This document shows positions 45,293-59,426 of a stretch of 64,000 nt of DNA, piece by piece. Every line of letters begins with the position of its first letter. Position 1 is the stretch's first letter. Made by a program: the position numbers and the translations under genes. The stretch comes from Anagrus nilaparvatae. Lineage: Eukaryota; Arthropoda; Insecta; Hymenoptera; Mymaridae. Below the pieces are notes generated by a model that searched no databases, was not told where the DNA came from, and worked only from the letters and a program-made list of their open reading frames with translations. Location of the stretch: assembly GCA_022575985.1 (NCBI GenBank), contig JAKSXM010000007.1, forward strand, positions 1,924,501 through 1,988,500, written 5' to 3'.

Positions 45293-46150
45293 TAGGAGAG
45301 AGTCTGAGGTAATTTGGTTTCAATTTTTTTCGGTTTTATGAGTTTTCAAGCTTTTGCGATTTTTGTGTTTTGTCAAATTTTAAATAAAGTTTGGGGTTCA
45401 TTGGCATAATTTTTTTAACAGTGAAAACTACTAAAAGTTCATTTTTATAAATTTTGGCCATTTTATTTTATAAGGTAATTTGTATAAAGAGCAATTTATA
45501 AATAAAAGTTCTCTAAAATTTCTTTCATGGTCTATAGTTTTATTTTTCTAAGTTCCAATAAAGATAGAACTGACAAAAATTTTTGAAATTCTAACCGAAA
45601 TATCTAGTAATGATTCAGATTTGTTTTTTATAAACATAAATACACTGTAAAAAGTAACTTTCTTATATTCACAAAAAAATAGAATATTTTCGAAAATAAT
45701 CATTTACTAAATTTAGTATATTAACAACAAATTCGAGAATTCTCGATTTTTTCTTGTAAATTTATGAAAAAATTTGTAAATTAGCAAATATTTTTTGTAA
45801 ATTTTCGAAAAAAAATTGTAAATTATCAATTTTTCTCGTGAATTTACAAAAAAAATCGGAAATACTCAAATTTTTAGTTAATGTACTAAATTTAGTAAAT
45901 ACTTTTTTAGTAAGTACTTTTACAGTGTACATATAACCAATTTTCGGAAATTTAAAAAATTTTTACATTTTTTATCCCACATTTGCCTAAAAAAATTAAC
46001 TTTAATGTAAAAGTTCCCTTGTTCTTTTTTTAGTATACAACTTTTTGCAGAAAAAACTCTTGCCAAGCAAGACAATAAACGTACTAAATTTGAAAATAAA
46101 AGTCAGACACGAGCAATAAAAAAAAAATTACTTCCTTAGACTCATCCCTC
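45293..46150. mobile_element. Possible old TIR element, hosts a nested MITE
   Basis: Left AGGAGAGAGTCTGAGGTAAT and, on the opposite strand at the right, GAGGGATGAGTCTAAGGAAG are related ends about 860 bp apart. The MITE at 45643-45927 lies inside. No ORF. Confidence 0.35.
45643..45927. mobile_element. MITE, 285 bp, TA-flanked, CACTGTAAAA ends
   Basis: CACTGTAAAA at the left and TTTTACAGTG at the right with TA outside both, the layout of Tc1/mariner-dependent MITEs. The interior repeats TTTGTAAATTT-like blocks and has inverted ACTAAATTTAGTA near both ends. Confidence 0.65.
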
Positions 46151-48048
46151 GAAGTAAAAGGCTAAAATTAAAAAAAATATGAATAGAAAAAGATTTATCA
46201 ATAAATAACAAGCTTATTCACAAATAACGTCATTTAATATCTAGCAAAAAAAGAAAAAATAATGTATTATAAATAAATAAAATCAATTATTTAACGAAAA
46301 AAAAAAAAATTCATCTATATAATACAAAACATTGAAGGTCAAGTTCAACACGTGTTTAATAATAAAAATATTTATTGAAAGATCAATCCCTTTATTTTTT
46401 TAAAATAAATAAAATTCGATGCTTAAAAAAATATTTTAATCTCGTTTCTACACCTCTCGACGACAATTATTGTAATAATTAACTAGGTCAGAATTGACAT
46501 TTTCTGTCATACGAGCTCTCTTTATAATATTTATTATTTATGCATGTGTGTGTGTGATTGATTTCTATTATTTTTTTTCTACGTTATAGACTGGATAATG
46601 AGATTTTTAAATCCCAATATTAATTGGTCGAGTGATTCGACGACCTAAAATTTTCATCTAAACAAAAATTTAAATTAATACATTTGACATAGATAATTTG
46701 TGTAAAGCAGAGAAAAAGTAATAATCCCTGGTAAAATAAAATTATTCATTTTTAAATACCAAATTTCTGTATAAAACAGACAATTAATTAACTCGAAAAA
46801 TACAAATTTGTTAATTTTATTTTTAGATTCTTTTTACAAAATTTTTCAAATTACACGTTATTATTTACTCTGCATTAACGACAGAATAATAAAAAAAGCT
46901 CGTTTAAAATAATTGTTTTAAATTGTTTGTAAATAAAAGATACTTGTGTACAAGTTTATTGCAATTTTTTATTACTACTTTTAAATTAGCATTTGGTCCA
47001 TTAAAAGGGCATACAATTATTTGCTTTTTTTTATTAGGTCATGGCAAATATCGATGCGTCATACTAAAAAAAATAGTTTTTAAAGGAATTTTTGTTGATT
47101 TATTATTATTGTTATTACATAGAGGCAATTAAATAAAAAACAGACGACACCGGGTCTAGTAGAAGTGCATAACTGTATACTAATAATTAATAGCGATAAT
47201 GACTTGTCATTCTTTGTTCACATGCATATTTAGTACTCTTGTTATAATTATAATATTATCGCCGTTTGTTATCATTATTGTTATTTTTAAACAGCGTTTA
47301 CTAAAAGTTTTTCATGATATTTGAAAATGGTTATAAATTCTGAACAAGTTGAATTAGAAAAATTTTTAAATCCAAATATCACTTTCTTTCCCTATATTTC
47401 TTTATTTTATTTCTGTTTCTACCACATTTTGAATAATGAAAGAATATATTTGTTGCGTGCATCTAGCTTATTATAAATGATAATTTGTATTCACAGGTTG
47501 GAAAAAAAAGCCTGACAGTTATGACAAAATACGTATATAATTTCTTAAACAAATGTGTCTCCAAAAATTATACTCAAATACTTTCATTTTGTCGTTCTAA
47601 TTTCAGAATTTTAAAACTAAAAGATATCTTTTTACATTTATTAAGATGTATAAAATATAAATATTTAATAATTTTATACGAGATATATCCGGATAAATTT
47701 TGTAATATAATATTTAAATTAATTTATTAGCGATCACATTTTCATAGATACGGCTGTTACATCGTTATCTTCTACTTTATGTATATTCTTTTTTTAAATT
47801 GAGGACACAATTATACGTATATTTTATCAAAATAATTAAATAGTTAACGACTATGATTATTCTTATTCTCTAATTTTTATGGAAATTTTTAAGTGATTTT
47901 TGACGGGGTGCTCTTATAAATATTTTATATTTTTCAAATAAATGCTTATTCGATAATAATGCTTTCCAATATTTAAACAAATTAGGTACATAAAATCTGA
48001 AAATTTCTGATTGAATATTAGCAAAAACTCAAACGAATTGAAAGTATA

Positions 48049-48347
48049 CACTTAAAAAAATCCAGTTAACGTAAGCGGAAATATTCCACTTGTGGTTAGC
48101 AGAATTTCGTTTCTAGAATTTTCGCTCATGCTCAAACGATTGCAAATGTCTTGAAACGTAAAAAAAATTAAAAAAAAAAGGTTTTATCTTTCTTTTTAAG
48201 AATTTTTTTTGGCTCATCATATTGCTGCGCACACATCTAAAATAAAAGGGAATTTTTTTTTTTAATTTTCTTTACATTTCGAGTCATTTGCAATCGTTGG
48301 AGCATGAACAAAAATTCAGCTAGTCACAAATGAAATTTTTTTTAGTG
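48049..48347. mobile_element. Foldback MITE, 299 bp, TA-flanked, CACT ends
   Basis: CACTTAAAAAAAT at the left, AATTTTTTTTAGTG-type right end, TA outside each. Arms of about 110 bp are inverted copies and share CAACGATTGCAAATG (left AAACGATTGCAAATG). Its ends are related in form to the element at 45643 but the interiors differ. Confidence 0.65.
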
Positions 48348-51300
48348 TAGAATAACCCTAGAGAATTCTTATCAGGTCATCTCGTGCATCCAAATATTTT
48401 AAACAATTACAGTTAGGATTTATTAACGTGTCAATTAAAGTTGATTACATTTCAAATTTTCGCATACAACGTTTCAATCATCTTACGGTACTTCAAGAGA
48501 GTTAAATTAGCCCTCTACGTCATATAAATTAGGCTCTCAAACAGACAAATTACTATATAATTCAAAATTCAAAAACTTTATAACAAAAAGCAATTTGACC
48601 CTGTTGAATCTTAATGGCTAAGAAAAAAGCCCTAAAATTCTAAATACATTATTCAAGCATTTATGCGGGTGTTAAAATTGCAACTGAAAAAAATCCAGCC
48701 ATAAAAAATTTAAAACACGTTTTAATTAAGAAGCTCATTTTTGTAAAATTTTTATGGGTTCTTCATGCATTATTTAATGGTAATAAATTAATAAAACAAA
48801 AAGTTCGACGAACTATAGATAGGGGGGTAATTTTTTCAAAGAGTTAGTTGATGATTTTAAATATGCAGTTTATGATAGAGATTGATTTTAATGCATATAA
48901 AGCGAAAGTTTATTCGTTTTATAAACAATTCCGGAAGTTGATAGTTTATACCATATTATAAAGATACTTGTATCAAGTATTGTAGAGCTTCTGATATGCG
49001 TGTGAAAGAAGTAATTTATATTATAAAATTTAATTATGTAATTTTAATGCTTCGAGATCTTAGTAGATTATCAAATTTTTGACTTTATGCTCTTCAGTAG
49101 AGGATTTTAAAAAAATCTGTGGGAAGTTCAATTCTCCGAAAAAAAGGAAAATTTTTTTTTTAATTATTTTTTTTCTTATTAGATCTGTTAATTAATGACT
49201 TGTTAATGACATTCTTAGACAAATTACGGTAAATAGTGATTTGGAAAATTTTGCCTTGCGTAATGGCTAAGAAATACACGCATTATAAATATTTAAAATT
49301 TTTATTTTTTCTTCTTTCCAATATTAACTAGGATTTATACTTTTAATTTAATTTCATTTCTTAAAACATTTGTAAATTAACGTGCTCGCATAATATTATC
49401 TATTTACATTTAAGTCTGTATCTTTAATTTTGTACAATTCTGTATAAATAAAAACATCAATCAATCAAAAAAAAATCAATCAATCATTATGGGCGCTAAC
49501 GAAAATTAGTATGTTTCGAGCTCATGTTCAGAAAAATAAAGATTGGTCCAAATCGCTAAATTCCATCGCAAGTTTCGCTTTTTTTTATATACAAACGTAG
49601 AATACGATTTTTCTTTGTAATTAGCTAAATGGGAAAAAAACGTTTTTTTGGCCACCACGTGGGCGTGAGAATGGGCCTTTTCTGACCAAAAAAATGTAAC
49701 TTTTGTCTTTACTGACCGCAATAAGATCAATAAAATCCAAATTTTACCTTTACTACTAAATAGCTTATGTAATTATTGATTTTTCAAAAATAAAATGAAA
49801 GCACATAGCCTAAAGCTAAATTTCATTGATAATCAATAGCATAATTTAACGTTTAAGTTAAAAGAGTACAAAGTATAATAAAATAAAACACCAATAAAAT
49901 ACAGAAAAATGAAAATAATATATTTATTATCATTGTGTAATAAATAAACAAAACATAATATAAAAAAAAGAAAAAAAAATCCCGGAAACCACAAGATAAT
50001 ACAAGCACCTAATGAACTTAAATAAGATTAAATAACCTAGACTAGAGGCTTATAGTACACACTGCTCGTGTCTTAAAAAATAAAAATCAATTATTACTTT
50101 TTATATAAAAAATTATTTTTCTTTCTTTTTTCTAAAAAATCAATCAATTGATTATCTTTACTTAAAAAAAAAATATAGTCAGCCATAGAGAAAGTCTATA
50201 AATTGTTATAAACGTTTATTTCTTATGTAATCATTTGCAATATTCACATGCATGCAGTTTTATAAAACAATCATATTATAGCATTTTTATCTTTATGTAG
50301 GCAGTAATTAAATTGTATTCTAATGTAATTATATGCTAAGGAAAACTTGTATTAATTTATCTGACACAATTTTTAATTTTATAAAATTTTAGTATTCTGT
50401 TATTTCGTTTAGTATATTATAGACCCAAGCATGTGTTCGAATTAATTTTAATTATCAGCGTATTAGAGCTTATAATTATCTGTTAGTTGTAGTGCAGTTT
50501 GTTCATTCAAAAGACCCTCTGGCGAAATTGATTTTTTGTATTTTCGATAATTTTGTAAAAAATTGATTGATTGTGAATTGTAATACTTAACATTTTTGAC
50601 ATTCGAAATTTTTACCCAGTAATAAATTTCTATTGATTAATAATTATCGTATCTTTTCAAAAACCCATTTTCGTTTACATTTTGAGAATAATTTTTTTTT
50701 TGGTTTTGTGAAAATTTTAGCATGTTTACATTCAGTCTTGTATATTCTATTTAAATATAATATGAAATTTACTTGAGGAACAGTTTTTTATAAAAAAAAT
50801 AACTACTGATTTAACGTAAGGTACCTCTCAAACGCAAATGAAAGTAATTTTTAATTCATAAAAATAAGACATGTAGCCAAATTTTAACTCATTTATGATT
50901 CACTCAGAATTTTCGCACTTTTCTGAATAAAACGCACAAATAATTTGATATCAAATTCAGAAGAATTATTATTGTAGTAGAACAAAAAAATTAATGATAA
51001 CTCAGCACCTCCATTAAAATTTTCCATAAATCTCACTTTCTTTATAAATTTCAGTTTTCCTCATAAAATAAAAAATTATCCAAAATAAATAAAAATCTAA
51101 TATACATAAACAAACACTTTTTGATTGATAAAAATGCATAAAAACTCATATAACCTTGACGCACCCCTTTTCTTTTTTATAAATAATAACTAGAATTATC
51201 AAATACCCTTTAAAATATTTATTATTTACAAATAGATAATTTCAGTGTACTTTCAACCTTTTTTTTTTATTGACAAACTCTTGACTCAAAATATATAATT

Positions 51301-52848
51301 ATCTTCTCTACTTTGAAAAATTATGCTTGTTTATTATTAGAACTTAATTTTATGTAATTTTACTGTTATTTTCACTTTGAAATAAAAAATACGAAATCGT
51401 ACATATAAATAAATATTTTATTAATTTATTTTTTTTATATAAAAATGTCATACGTAAGTTGCATGAGAATGTAAACAATTTTTTTTTTTATTACTTGCTT
51501 ATTTATCTTAATTGTCATTTTGAGTTGAAAATCTAATTTTGGTTCTAATTTTGATTGAAAATTTTGATTTTTTTCATTTTATCTGGTTCTTTTTGTAAAA
51601 GAATTTTTACTGGAATACTTTCACGGATGTTAAAAATACTTTAAAAAAATTTATTCATTTTTATTTGCGAAAAAAACACGTCATTTTTTTGAAACCCATC
51701 AAAACTTACTTGTGTAAATATTCAAAGAGTTTTTACAAGAAGTAAATAACCTGTAAGAGAAGATTGATTTATGAAATAATTGAAGTACCAAAGTAACTCC
51801 AAAATAGAAATTAAAAAAATCTTTCTTCGAAATTCTTCACTCAAAGCTAAAAATAATTCGATGATCTTTAATTAACACTTCCTTTCATTAATATTACGTA
51901 GGTAATAAAATTAACAAAATTACGATAATTCGAAAAAAATTTGCACGTAAAAGTCCAATTAACGAAAATTCATAATAATCCGTTGAAAGATATATGATTT
52001 TTGGCTAAAATATAATTTTTTAAAAAATTAGTGTCAATTTAAGTTAATAAGATTATGACATTTATGGTTTTAATATACTTGAAAGTGAATGACTCTTTGT
52101 TTTCGTTGTTTCAGAGAAGAAAGACGTCATTGGTTTTACTTATAATTAGTAATATTTATGACAAAAAGAAGTCAAATTTAGATATAAACTTTTTTTTATT
52201 ACTAATAAATATATACGTAATTAGAAAAGTAAACAAAAAATTAGTGACAAATAATTATGATTTTGGTTTATTAATTACTTAAAACATTCATTTTTAATCG
52301 TAATGTGATTAATGCATATTGGAGGGTTCCTTAGTTTTGAAATTTTACTCTTCTTTTTAAACTGTTTAGTTTGCCAATTTGAAAATAAAATAAGAAAATT
52401 GGCGGTTGATTTTTTTTAAATTTCATCCAACTATATGTGCTTTATTTAAAAGATTTCATCTATCTATTAACGAGTATTTAAATTTCATAATTTTATAAAT
52501 ATAGAATTTTTTAATCACCGGGTTAACGTACCTACCTAGTTTTTATTTGAAGTTGATTTTATCATTTTGTTCTCGATATTTGATTTTAAATTTATGAAAA
52601 CTACGGAAAATTTTCTTAAAAACATACAAATATAAGCCATTCTTAGCTCCGAAACTACTAACACGGATGGAAAGTACCTAAGCCAGAAATTTTGAAAGGA
52701 CTGGGTTCATATTAAATATAAATTTTAGAACCAATTTGAATATCAAATAATTTTACGCCAAAATAATAGTTTTATATATTCTGAAAAAAGAAAATTCTCC
52801 AAATTAAAAATGTTTTACTTCAATACATATTTGCAAGAAGAAACCATT

Positions 52849-53250
52849 ACATTTTGAACACCAAATTACAATCTACAGTAATGAATGGGTTTATTATATT
52901 AAAAAAACATCAAAAAAACATCCCCGATATCCGACGTTTATTTTAATGAGCTTTTTGGGCTCATAGAAACACAAGGTCCCTTGTTATTAGATATAGATTC
53001 TCAGACTATCTTCCAAATTGGCTATCACCTTGCTAATCAACTATAAAACGTATGATTGGTTTCATTTTTCAAACCTCGTTAACAGCAATTTTTCATCACT
53101 TAATTATCTATGATAGTTTGAAGTTAGGGTCTCAATTTTTTAAGAAAATTCAATTTTTATTGTTATCTTTATAGAGCCGAATCTCGGAAACAATTAATGC
53201 AAAAGGGACAAAAATAAAAAAAGTAAGACATTTTTGGAAATTTAAAAATT
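52849..53250 (+). repeat. Diverged single arm of the palindrome family
   Basis: Aligns in order with the left arm of the 17346-18334 palindrome: ACATTTTGAACACCAAATTA against ACATTTGGAACACCGAATTA, then AATGAATGGGTTTATTATAT against TATGAATGAGTTTGTTATGT, then the GAGC/GGGCTC block, the CGTTAACAGCAATTT against CCGTAAACCGCAATTT block, and a later AAACAATTAATGCAAAAGGG block like that of the other element. The second arm is missing. Confidence 0.6.
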
Positions 53251-54421
53251 GTATATCAAATTTTTGAGACCATTTTTATTAAAAATAAGTCGAAAATACG
53301 TTATAAATTTACAGCAATAAAAGATGATAAAAATGAAATTAATCGCACATAAATAATAAAAAATAAGACGCAAAAAAAAATAAAAAAATACAATACCATA
53401 CCTTCCGGTCATAATGCACAAAAGAATTTGCTGAATTAAATAAAAAGTACAGCTCGTATTTCTATAATTCTTAGATATAAACATGAATTGTATTTTTTAT
53501 TCATATACCTGCAAAAATGAACCTTAAATATATAAAATTTCTATTTAAAAAAGATTTTGCGTCTCTAAAATAAAGTAAAACATAAAATAATTAATTAAAC
53601 AGCTGAATAATCAATTAGAATAATTAAAAAAAAAAGGAGTTTATAACTTTAATAATATTTAATGATATTTGATTTTTTTATTATTAAAATGCATGTTTTA
53701 ACACCTGTTAAAATATCAATATTTTTTTTTTAGTATTATCTCTTAATTATAATATTACCCTGTTGTTATTATTATTAAAATACGACTTTCTGTTTTTTTT
53801 TTTTGCAATAAAAAATTTTCATATGTTCATAATAATAATGATGATGATGGTTATTGTGATGAGTAGTCAGTTTTTATTATGCGTTTTTAAATTCAACAGA
53901 GAATATAATATGACTTGTTTTGTAAAGAAACTTTCACTTTTTTTATAGTATTTTTCAAAAATTGAAGTTTGAATTGAAAAAAATATTTTTTTTTAAACAA
54001 GATTTATTGCTGTTTTGTATGTGATTGAAATATTTATAAAATATTTAACTTTCTATAAAGTTTGTTTCTATATTAGATTTGATTGATTTTTAATTTAAAA
54101 TTTTATTATAAATTGTATTTTTGCAAAGTCTGAGTGAAAAATTGCAAAATTTAAATTCAGCTCATTCTAAAATTTTAAAGGATCAAACAACATCAGATTT
54201 TATATTTGAAAGATTTGAACATTTTTTTTATATGTTTTGAATTATCTTTTCGAAAAATAATAAAAATGAAGATTTTATGGCCAGATTTAAATTCAAGAAA
54301 GTATGGTAACTAAATTGTAAATTTCTAATGTTTTTTAAAATTTCTGATTCAATTCCTAATTGCTCAAAGAACTTAATCAATCAAACATATAGCCTGAATG
54401 AAATACAATCTAGGTTATAGT

Positions 54422-54466
54422 AAAATTTTTCTCGCAAGTAAAAAGACTTTGAAATACTATAAATAA
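54422..54466 (-). repeat. Dispersed TTGCGAGA-family motif
   Basis: On the minus strand TTTATAGTATTTCAAAGTCT, then TTTTACTTGCGAGAAAAATT. It matches the family along its left and core parts. Confidence 0.55.
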
Positions 54467-56742
54467 AACAGAATGTAACAAGCGTAAATAAATTTTACTC
54501 TACGATTCTTATTTAAAATAATATTTTCCTTATTGTATTTTATCAAGTTTGCTATTATTAGGGCATTACTATATTCGGTACTTGACATATTCTAATTATT
54601 ATTTGTTTTGTGTATTTTTTTCTGATTCTCCAGGCATTTTCTATTCAATATGATTAATAGGTAACCATTGGATAATAAAAAATTATTAAAAATAGTTCTA
54701 CTGTAGAATTATTAATATTTGGTTTTTTATGAAAAACAATAAGACGGAAAATCAATATTGCTCACATAAAAGATCCACATTCACTCAAGTTATACCTAAG
54801 TCACATACACTCAGACTAATAAAAAACATAAGATAATCAAATCGTCTATTAAAGCAACAAATGCAAATCAATAAATTAATTGACATCTTATTTTGATCTC
54901 TTGGATGTAAATATTAAACACTAATTATAGTAATAAAATTTTTCAGATGACATCAGTTTTTTTGAATCTAAAGAAAATGATGATATCATTTTAATAATAA
55001 GAAAAATATTCTAATCAAAATATTATTTTTTTCTATATTTCAGATAAAATAAACATTAAAAATAAAAAAAAAATTAAAAATTTTTTTATTTTATAAAAAA
55101 GAAAATCTTTTTTCTTATACGTTTGTATGTGTGAGTAAAATACATAAAAAATAAAAAGTATTATGACCGATGATTCATTTGTAACCTTGAACTTGATAAT
55201 GCAATATAATAAAAAATCTAAGAGTTTGAACAACAAAAAAAATCGTTATTTTTCCATTCAGTATTTTTCTTTCTCTAGTTAAGTACAAATAATGGAAAAT
55301 TTTTTATTTTTCAACATTAATTAATTAAAGTTAGAATTAATTTTTCATTACAAAAAATAAAGCGAAACGTAAATAAAAATATTTATCAATTGAAAAATTT
55401 ATGTATTTTGTCACGTACATTTAAAAAAAAAGAAAATCGTGACTGGATAGAATTTTTTAATTAAATTAATATATAAAACAGCCATGTTATTTGCTTTATA
55501 GAAATAAAAGAGCGTGGGTATTCGTAATCAGAAAATACCATTTTGCACTTGCTTAATAAAGTAAATCAATACTCGTCCCATCGACCTTCTCATTGACCTT
55601 CTAAAGGCTCGTGTAAATTTTCTCATCCCAAAGCTCATTTTCCATCAATTTTAACTTTAAAAGCTTTTATTTCTTTATTAATTATGTAATTAAAACAGGA
55701 AAAGGCAAATGTACTTTTTTAGAAAAACCTTGAAAATATAGAGAATTTTTTTTATATAATATTTTCATAACTTTCTTTTCTTTGATAAAAGATTATTATT
55801 TTTCTTAAACAGTTGCGTATCACTTAAACAATTGCATAATTTTTTAAGTTGCGTAAAAAAAGTAAATAAAATAAAAAACGTGATTTTTTAGCTAACATAA
55901 AAAATGATTATTACTTATTTTACTCAAATTTTATTACTTGTTCATATTTAATGTAAAAAAAAATTCATAAATTTTTGTTATAATATTTTCTATAAGATGT
56001 CAGCAATTTAATAAGAATGACGTTTTTTTATGCATGTTTGAAAAAATATTTCTTAGAAGAGGAGAAAAAATCAACTAGAGAATTTTATTGTGTCTGTTTA
56101 GTAGGAAATGTCAACTTGATTACACTGGTTTTAATAATTGAAATGTTATATGAGTAATTTTATTGTTATATTAACCCTAATACGTAGAGATTTGTAAATT
56201 TTGTTTTTTATGGCCAATATGGAACATTTCACGTTTTTGCTAAAATGCTTGTTTGTTTTTTAAAGTGAATTTTTATTTTTATGAGATTTCATTTATTTGT
56301 TTTAAATTTTCTTATTCGTTGTTGTACAAATAAATTTTTGCTTTTAAAAATAATGAAAATTAGTTTGTATATTAGACTGGTCCAGATAATTTTTTTGTGC
56401 AAATATTTCAAATTTTTTGTTTTTTGCTCGTGCCAGAATTTAAATGACACTTCGATTGATATTCTTCAAAAAATGGTTTATTATTACTAGGGTTGTGAAG
56501 TGAGCCGATTTTTAAAATCAGTTTGGGTCAAGTTAAGTAGTCTGCAAGTACAATTTTTAATCAAAAAGTTTTCTGGCTACATACGAATCTATATAAATAT
56601 TTAAAAAATTTTTTAAATAATTCTTGTTTACTCTTGTTAAAAAATAGGAGAAATAAAAAAATATTATTTTTGATTTAAAAAAATGAGTTCTATATTTTAT
56701 TTTTAAATATTTATATTCTGTTTGTGACAAAAGAAAAATATT

Positions 56743-56823
56743 CGAGGCCTCGTTTAGCTAGGGAAATTTCCTCGGAAATTTCCGATTCAAAACTTTGCCT
56801 GCAGACATTTTTTAAAAAATGTC
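56743..56823. repeat. Cluster of perfect palindromes
   Basis: In 81 bp: CGAGGCCTCG (56743-56752), the doubled GGAAATTTCC-TC-GGAAATTTCC (about 56762-56783), and the 20-bp GACATTTTTTAAAAAATGTC (56804-56823). The doubled unit resembles Rel/NF-kappaB sites (GGGAAATTTCC). No coding sequence is near; function unknown. Confidence 0.6.
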
Positions 56824-59426
56824 AAGGTTTGTCTGAAATTTGACACTAAAAAGTCGTTCAGGTACCGAAAATTCGAGTATTTTCTTGCTCATCCTTATTC
56901 ACTACTTTGAAGGCATTAATTTTATAGAATATTAAAATTTTCAGTGGTTGTAGTTTTTTGTTTCCTGAAAAGCCTTCTGAAGTCAATTCTTCAAAGTCAG
57001 TAATTAAGTCTCATTTAAATAAAAGCCCAAAAATTTTGAATTCAGGCAAAATAAATTTAAAAAAGCAATATTTATTTTCATAACATCGTCTAGCCTAATA
57101 TGCATAAAGTATAAAAAGTCTATTATTACGATAATTACGTAATTTTAAAGTTTAATATTTAGAATAGATTGATAGCACGTGTAACAATAAAGAAAAATAT
57201 TAAATATTTTGTCCTGATATTATTTCATTTGACAGTTATAGATGTTTTAATATAAATACTCAGATATCTGACAGCTAGAAAAGATACAGAGTTGTTTAAA
57301 ATGATTAAGAAACCAGGAAAATAAAAATTTGTTTAAAAACTTAAATTCGGATATTTTAACTTAAATTATCTAACTTTATATTATTCACAATACCAAAAAT
57401 TTTAGTATATATCAACTTTATTTCCGTGTATTTAAGAAAAGTGTTAAAATTTATATTTAGTTTTGACTTTAAAATATTGGGTTTAAGCCAAATAATGTTT
57501 AGTGTATTTTTCCAAAATCAAGCATCACAGAAGTTGGTAAAACTTAATAATCGAAAAAAAAATAATTCCAAAAAAAAAATTGTTATTTTTTTCAGTGTAC
57601 ATTAGCAATAAAAATACAATTAATTATTTGCGTTGTAAAATAAAAATTCCTTAACAATATAAAATTACACATTTCTTTCCTTAATCAAAAAATAATAAAC
57701 ACCATAAAATATTTTCTCAATGACTTACAAAGAGAGTTCATTAAATGCTTCAAGGAAAGAACTGCATATTGAATTACAGATGACAGGAAGTTTTATATAA
57801 AACGTAATTTGTTTTTATCAGATCAGGAAAATGTCATTTTTTATTGTTATGTTTGTTATTTTTGTTGGATGGAGAAAATTTTTTTATCTTTAAGATATTG
57901 ATTGGGATATATTTTTCTCAGAATGTAATTGAAGATTGATTTTATATTTCTCACACAGTTATTAAGTTTAATGCAGTTTTATTAAGTGACAGGCTTTGTA
58001 CCTAAAATCTTTAAACGAGCCAAAAATACTAAAATTTCTATTTTCTTAATATAAACAAAATTCTAAAAGAAAAACATTACATAATCACTAGGCTACTGTA
58101 AATTTAAATACTAAAAATACACAAAAATATTTATAAATGTGTATGTTAAAATTAACACTACTGTATAACGCACATATCAAAACAATCATGACTCATTTTC
58201 ACATCAAATTTTTATAAAAATGCAAATTTCTTTCAAATTATTATGGATATATAACAATAAGGAAGTTGATGATTGACAATAAAATAAAATGGCAGAAATC
58301 CAAAAAAATATACAATAAAGAAATTAATTAATTGTTTTTATACTGAAAAATTTTATTAAAAGTTTTATAAGTCTGTAATTAAGATAAAATCTAATTAGCA
58401 GTAATAAATTTATGTGCTGTATTATTTTTTATTAAAAAGCAAGTACAATAACCATTGTTTCTGAGGTTTCAAAGTTTTTTTTTGTTATTTAAATTTTTTT
58501 AAATTTAGTGTTATTGTATATTTGAGGGGTTCCATCTTAAATTAACAAAATTTTGCCAAATAGAAAATGTGATTTTGTGCCCTAATTTAGCCTTCAATTT
58601 TACTTTTGTACATGAAAATACAAAGAAAATTAAATATTTCTGAACACAGATTCTTGATAAAATTACTGCAATTTAAAAAACAATCCTAGCTTCCACCTGC
58701 ATTCCATTTAAAAAATAACAAGAAAAATACAAAGTAAGTAATTGTCAAAATTAAAAAAGTAAAATAAAAAAACTAGAACGTTTCATTTAATTTAAAAAAC
58801 TAAAACAATAAATTATATCCCTTTCACGAATACCTCGCATGATAATTTTTTACAGAAATAGGTTGAAAGGAATCTGAAATCTAGGATATATAAATTCGAA
58901 CAAAAAAAAATTTTTGATTCTTTAAAAAAAAGATTTTTTTATGATAAATTTAAAAAGAATTTTTATTACTTGCATGTTTAGATTTACTGTTCAAAGAATC
59001 AATTTAAAATAAAGAAAAATCTTATTTGGATTGACATTTTTTTTTTCTTTTTAATCAAAAGATTTATTATTACATGAATACAAAACTTTATTATTCGATG
59101 CGAGTATTTTTTTTCCTAGCTCGTTCCGCATTCATTCAAGTATATCGAGAGAAAGCACTTTCTCTAATATATTTTTAATAATAATGTATGTGTGAATTTA
59201 TGGATTGTTGATTTTAATATTTTATAAATAAATTTGCACTTTTTATTAAAATTTATATTTTTTTAATTATTTATATTTAAGTAACTAAAAAAACTGATAA
59301 AAAAAAAATTGTTGTAAAATTGGTGTTACATAACGATAATTTGCATAAATATGTCACATATTATTATAAAAAACAGGTTCGTATAATATTAAATTTCATA
59401 TATATTATTTATTGCATTATTCATTT

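Noticed and set aside
47485..47730. 81-codon plus-strand ORF after a CAG
   Set aside because: Low-complexity AT-derived peptide with no recognisable motif; no second exon.
49506..49730. 74-codon minus-strand ORF in a less AT-rich patch
   Set aside because: No recognisable domain; the patch (with CACGTG and a GGCC inverted pair) looks like a repeat fragment, but its borders could not be defined.
57485..57600. TTAGTGTATTTTT and TTTTTTCAGTGTA as ends of another CACT-type MITE
   Set aside because: The two ends are in the same orientation, not inverted.
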